Source: Moniliophthora roreri (Eukaryota; Basidiomycota; Agaricomycetes; Agaricales; Marasmiaceae). From it: a stretch of 64,000 nucleotides of DNA. The stretch spans positions 62,001-126,000 of the forward strand of contig LATX02000013.1 of assembly GCA_001466705.2 (NCBI GenBank), in the 5' to 3' direction. The first letter of the stretch is position 1; each line of letters opens with the position of its first letter. The position numbers were made by a program, and so were the translations under genes. Of this stretch, positions 59,314 to 64,000 are shown one piece after another. Below the pieces are notes generated by a model. It made no database searches. It worked only from the letters and a program-made list of their open reading frames with translations, and had not been told where the DNA came from.

Positions 59314-62007
59314 ATGTCTTCCTATTTCGATGAAGACGACGTTGAGGAACAGAGTTTAATTGGTAACGAAAACTCTGAAGATGGTCAAACGAGGGTAAGC
59401 TCGCCAGCTCATCGGCGCCAGGATGGGGTCTGAAGCCTTTCTAGCTGGACAAAGTTTTCTCAACCATTGGATTTGGCCGCTACCAGAAGGTCTTACTTGC
59501 GCTTTGTGGTTTGGGTGAGTACTTATGTCTTTGCTACCATTCCATGTCGAGTAACATGAAATTTTAGGGTGGTTGGCTGATAACGTACGTACATGCATAC
59601 AAGATATACGTGTACAGGAACTGAAAATTTTGAAATCTTGCAGATGTGGATTCAAGCCATCGCTATTATTCTACCACGTGTACAGCAGCATTATTCGGGT
59701 ACGTATTATCTCCCCAAATGCGCAGTTTTACGTCCTGGATTTGTGGGCATGAAACATTCGAAAGAAACTGTTGTGTACAGGGGGATCTGCTGCGCGAATT
59801 TGACTCGTCCAATTGTTTTCCCAAGCTGACTTTTAGTCTCGACAGTGCCCGATAACTACATTGGAGCTGTTTCTTCTTCGATGTTTGCAGGAATGATGTT
59901 TGGTGCGATAGGCTGGGGAACGTGTGAGTTACAAAGGAAATCCCACTACTTCATGCAATATTTACCCGCGAACAGGTTCTGATCTCATGGGGCGCAGCGT
60001 TGCATTCAATGCGACTCTGTTTTTCACGTCATTATTTGGAATTCTTGCTGCTTTTGCAAACTCTTTCACCAGCTTATGTGCCATACTCTTCTTTCTGGGA
60101 AGTTCCGTTGGAGTATGCCACATTCTACAGCTTTTTTTCTGATCACCTTCTCACAATTTTCAACAGGGCTCCATGCCAACCGATGGCACACTTCTGCTAG
60201 AACATATGCCGAATGGAAAGCAATACCTTGTCACTGCGTTATCGGTGTTCTTCTCATTTGGTGCTGTTCTTTCGGCGGTGGTGGCGCTACTGGTCGTCCC
60301 CCAGCATTCATGTCCTACGGATTCCGCCACGACTTGCGACGTTTCTACCCAAAATCAAGGCTGGAAGTACCTTTTGACCGCCCTTGGTCTTATTGTGCGT
60401 GACAGAGCCCCGCGCTTCCACCATGCCATGCTTCTTTCCGTCATTTTAACCTTGCTATGAATAGACATTATCCATGTTCCTCGCTCGTATGGTCTTCTTC
60501 AGATTGTACGAGTCCCCTCGATACCTGGTCTCCGCGGGGAGGCACCAGGAAGCATTGGAATCCCTGCAAATGATATCACGGTTCAATGGATCTGATCTAG
60601 AAATTGACCTTGCAGATGTAGACGATCGGCGCCCTGCTACTATTCCAAATAATAACATCGGCCCTCGGAAGTCCTCTGAAGATTCTGCCCTGGTATCTCG
60701 CCCCAATGCGGATGAGATGAGCCGCAGCAACTCTGCAGGGTCAGGCTCAGATAGCAGCCGGGTAGCCAACTATTCTTCGATGCACGAATCTCCCACACCA
60801 TTAGATGCTCATTCTTTTATTACTCCGCCTGTCTCCCGAATGCCCTCTTCATCTGGTGACATTGAAGAAGCACCAAAAAACTCCGATTCCGAAGTCGATC
60901 ATGGTACGCCGACTTCTCCGATATCGCCAAGGCCACGACCTCGACCTAGTTTAAATCGACTATCTGGGGTATCAAGTCACCGAGTCTCCTCGATATACGA
61001 GAGGAAGGTATGTTCCACTCTCCCTCGGTGGCTCAGAAGACCGCTGTGGGCATGGTGGGACAGAGTGATGATGGTATTAGCGCCAGAGTGGCTGAGAACA
61101 ACTGTATTGGTGTGGGTGGCTTGGTTTGGCATGTCCCTGGGTATGTTAGTCTTCGTGCCGTTTCCGACTCTTTGGGTTCACCTTTCTTCATATAGCTTAC
61201 ACGATGTTCAATGTCTTCCTACCCAAATTACTTGAATCGTCTCCGAACGGTACTATGGTGTCCAGTGTTGACGGGAACTCAAGACCCAAGACGCTAGAAG
61301 AAAGTCTATGGGATGTTGTTATATTTACGATTGGAGGATGTCCTGGTGCCATTGTGAGTGTTCCTCTCATTGATCCTTGGTATCTGATAAGCCTTATCAT
61401 CGACTTCTCAAGCTTGGGGCGTACATGATAGAATCGCCTTTAGGCCGCAGATGGTCCCTGGCTGGGAGTAGCTTCATCACGGCACTCTTTTGTCTGTTGT
61501 TCATCACGGTAGAATCACCGTGGGCCGTAAGAGCAAGCAGTGTAGGCATCAGTTTGAGCGCCACAGTAAGCCCTTGTTTCATTTCATCATTCGGCACCAA
61601 GTGGGTTCTGATTGTAATGGAATGAACAGGCTATGTACGCGGTGTTGTACGGTTGGACACCAGAGATATTCGGCACTGAAGGTGTGTTTTCGTCATTTAT
61701 CATTATCGAGTGGATACCGGCTGAAACACGTCCCCAGTGAGAGGAACGGCATGTGGGATTGCGTCCGCGCTATCCAGAGTGTACGTTTCATTTAAATTTC
61801 TCATGACATACGATGTTTATTCATAAATTTCCCAGAGGCGGGATGATCGCACCAATTCTTGGTGGCACGCTACTCGTCGTCAGTAGGTCTGTACCAGTGT
61901 ATGCGAGTCTGACGGTGTTCGTTTTGTCGGGATTGTGCGTTTTGATGCTGAAGGTAGAAGAATCATCACGCGGCCACAGGAAGGGTGATAGGGTAGTTGT
62001 ACATTAG
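59314..62007 (+). CDS. MFS transporter of the SV2/YCR023C-type, large central loop
   Basis: The ATG at 59314 gives MSSYFDEDDVEEQSLIGNEN. Exons then read LDKVFSTIGFGRYQKVLL, WLADNMWIQAIAIILPRVQQ, YIGAVSSSMFAGMMFGAIGW, and, across introns, GTCSDLMGRSVAF. The last is the MFS signature loop G-x3-D-x2-GR. SVGGSMPTDGTLLLEHM and YLVTALSVFFSFGAVLSAVV follow. A hydrophilic Ser/Pro-rich loop of about 170 residues (60600-61000) separates the two halves, containing MFLARMVFFRLYESPRYLVS at its start. The second half includes WLRTTVLVWVAWFGMSLGYT, FNVFLPKLLESSPNG, SPLGRRWSLAGSSFITALFC, YGWTPEIFGTE and VRGTACGIASALSRVGGMIA. Stop 62007. Substrate unknown; known relatives include plant/fungal organic-cation or SV2-like carriers. 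It is intact, ending 110 bp from the tail of the next gene on the opposite strand. Confidence 0.85.
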
Positions 62008-62117
62008 AGCTTCCTGCCTATGATCGCGACGAGAGACGATACAATGTAGCCCTAGTTACATTTACATTTCTTGACAAGCTTTTCAGTTGAAAAGTACTAT
62101 ATTTAATATAATATGCC

Positions 62118-64000
62118 TTATAAGTACAACACGGTCCATTCCAAGGTTGTGGTCGACGCTCGGTTGAGGGGCTCCCTAGGACGCTTGCGGTATTCAGCCA
62201 GATACTCATCCAGAGCCTCTAGCTCAAACTCAGCTAGAAGTGTGAGAGGATTGATATCTTGACCATGAGCTTTCAGTACCTCCAGGCGCTTTACAGTGTC
62301 GGGCCTGGATATATCCACGCTGTAGATCTTGATGCAGTGGCACGAGGATGTGACGTGAAAATCCCAACTGCGATAGGGCGAGTCAATACTTGTAGAAAAT
62401 CAAAGCCGGGAAACTCACTTCCAAGCCGAATGTACAAAAGTAGGCTCTGTGTTATTCGGGGAATCCCAGCACCGGACATAGAACTCCAGCCAGCCTTCGG
62501 CATCGACGGGAAGTTCGATAGACCAGTCTCCAAGCGTGGTAATGCTCTAAAATATTCATCCAAAGGCGCACCGGAATTGGAAAGAAAAAAAAAAAGGTCT
62601 GCTCGGAGGAACCATGGCTGTATCGCTTGCACCGAATTTCATTGAACCCAGGAGAATATTCACTACTGGGAAGTTTTCTACATTCTTCCGAGCAGACTAT
62701 TTTCCCGATTCCGTCGCGAGGGGAGGTTTATAAGGCTAACCTTTTCTGTGAGATTGTCAAGATCAACGTTGTACCGTACATGCCCCTAAGAATTCGGATA
62801 ACGTCAAAGCCAGAAAACGAACGTAGATCGTACCCATCTGGAGACAGCTCAATACGCTCGACCCAATTACCTCCTCCGCTGTAGGCCAAACCCTTCAGGC
62901 TGATCTTTCCGTCGTGTACTATGGCTTGTTTGTTCAAGGAATAGATAATAGCGCTCCTGAAACAACAATAATAAGCAAAAGGTAGTCAGGAACAGATGGT
63001 ATAGGTCACATACGAAACTGGCGTCTGCTGAATTGAAAAACCATTCGAGTACTTGGCATTCTACTCCCGATCTGAAACAATAGATAACATGAGCGTCAGG
63101 TACATCACCCAATACACAACGCCAAGACTAACCTGAGACGTGAAATAGAGATACTCTTGCCTCTGTACAGGCCCCATACTCGGTTCAGCCAGCGCATTAA
63201 CCCGATACAACTATTTGCAGCTTCTAGCCCCGATGTACCCGGTCACTACAACCCTCAACGGGTACCCATGAATCTTGGGTAGAAGTTCTTCGTTCATTTT
63301 CCAGGCCAGTAGGTCCTCTTCATTCTGTTGAACTTTACACCATGGCACCGACACGGCGTAATTGAATGCGTTATTCTTCCTGAAGACAGATAAGCACTTA
63401 GAAAAAGCCCAGTAGGAATGTAACAGTGGAAATACGCATACGCACTTGGAATACGCATACGCACTTGGAATACGTATACGCACTTGGAATACGTATCAGC
63501 CCCGCTGAATTCGAGGTGCTGGCATTCGGGTAGAATTCCACCGCAGGCGACCTTGAGGATTGTCTTGACTGGGACCCCGCGGTAAACTGCTGTGTCACTG
63601 TATGAATGAATAAGAATCTACCAGATACCTAGATCCTGATGCACCCACATTGCTCCCTCGCCTGTTTTCAAAAGTGATGTCAGATGCGTAATAGAGAGGC
63701 TGAGGTAGAATTCACCCTATGGAGCATTGATTAGTTCGTCTCCTTCTCCAGGGTACTGTTCAACCTGCTCGATATGTCGCTGCGGACCCCTAATCAGAAC
63801 AGTGCCCAGAGAATGCGATAAATGACGTTTTACGGTGCGCCGCTGCATTGCAGCATTACTGCCACTTCGACTTGCCTGCGAACCAAGGTGATGAGGTTTT
63901 CATGGAAGCGTAGAAATGTAATGACGTACGGGAACTTGGATGAATCTATCTTGACAGGATTCTTGACAAGCCCTCTAATTTCCAGCTCAAACTCGTCTTC
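62118..64000 (-). CDS. Sulfite-oxidase-like molybdopterin enzyme, 5' end outside window, possible nonsense codon
   Basis: The gene enters from the right edge. Exons read DEFELEIRGLVKNPVKID at the very edge, then MLQCSG with the Mo-ligand-type Cys, IEQVEQYPGEGDELINAP, AVYRGVPVKTILKVACGG, NAFNYAVSVPWCKVQQNEED, and HGYPLRVVVTGYIGARSCKW, a classic molybdopterin motif. Then come SLKGLAYSGGGNWVERIELS, the start of the Mo-co dimerisation domain, and a C-terminus ending stop 62118. Such enzymes oxidise sulfite to sulfate; there is no sign of a cytochrome b5 domain in the visible part. After INAP an in-frame TAG (63717-63719) stands where Trp is expected. The exon containing GYIGARSCKW is followed by a 19-bp minisatellite at its neighbouring splice donor. 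Expression may be impaired. Confidence 0.78.
63441..63497 (-). repeat. 19-bp minisatellite across a 5' splice site of the sulfite-oxidase-like gene
   Basis: CGCACTTGGAATACG recurs at 63441, 63460 and 63479. On the coding (minus) strand each unit begins GTATTCCAAGTGCGTAT and thus offers two potential GT donors. It lies between the exon ending FSGADT and the one starting KNNAF. Confidence 0.8.

Overview
This is nuclear DNA from a filamentous basidiomycete, most likely an Agaricomycete (mushroom-forming fungus). Genes are cut by many short GT..AG introns of about 45-60 bases, promoters carry TATA boxes close to the ATG, and the proteins read like Agaricomycete families (a 'NFTI..GNFTAVA.DQY' protein, BTB proteins, a PAS protein, a DUF2235 hydrolase). 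All family names below come from reading translated motifs; no database search was run. For most genes I checked exon models by hand for splice sites and phase.

Layout: 1-17.3 kb is gene-poor. It has an unrecognised left-edge region, one minus-strand Agaricomycete gene with a tandemly duplicated last exon (1.6-4.0 kb), a Tourist-like MITE (7.3 kb), a decayed Mutator-like transposon with about 50-bp terminal inverted repeats (7.9-11.2 kb), and six kb with no recognisable gene. From 17.4 to 22 kb come two sound housekeeping-type genes: a PAS-domain protein and the tRNA m1A58 methyltransferase subunit TRM61. 22.2-33 kb is accessory: an unknown broken gene, a broken short-chain dehydrogenase, an intact UbiA-type membrane terpene cyclase/prenyltransferase, a 2-kb array of structured GGTTGGTTGGTTC repeats (with a near-exact duplication and a single N), and an MFS transporter.

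33.7-38.3 kb holds two minus-strand signalling genes, the SNF1/AMPK beta subunit and a Ste7-like MAP kinase kinase. 38.3-46.4 kb holds an MFS remnant, an unrecognised membrane/secreted protein, a BTB-domain protein and a deletion-ridden alcohol dehydrogenase pseudogene. 46.6-64 kb is gene-dense: a DUF2235 alpha/beta hydrolase, a secreted alpha-carbonic anhydrase, an N-terminal amidase (NTA1), a nuclear-type protein with both a Zn2Cys6 cluster and a MYND-like finger, ribosome-biogenesis factor EBP2, a small cysteine-rich protein, a large MFS transporter, and a sulfite-oxidase-like gene that runs off the right end and carries an apparent nonsense codon.

The genes do not form one pathway. The best candidates for something new are the UbiA-type cyclase with its decayed SDR and nearby MFS gene (a possible eroded terpenoid cluster), the hairpin/GGTT repeat array, and the double-zinc-finger protein.
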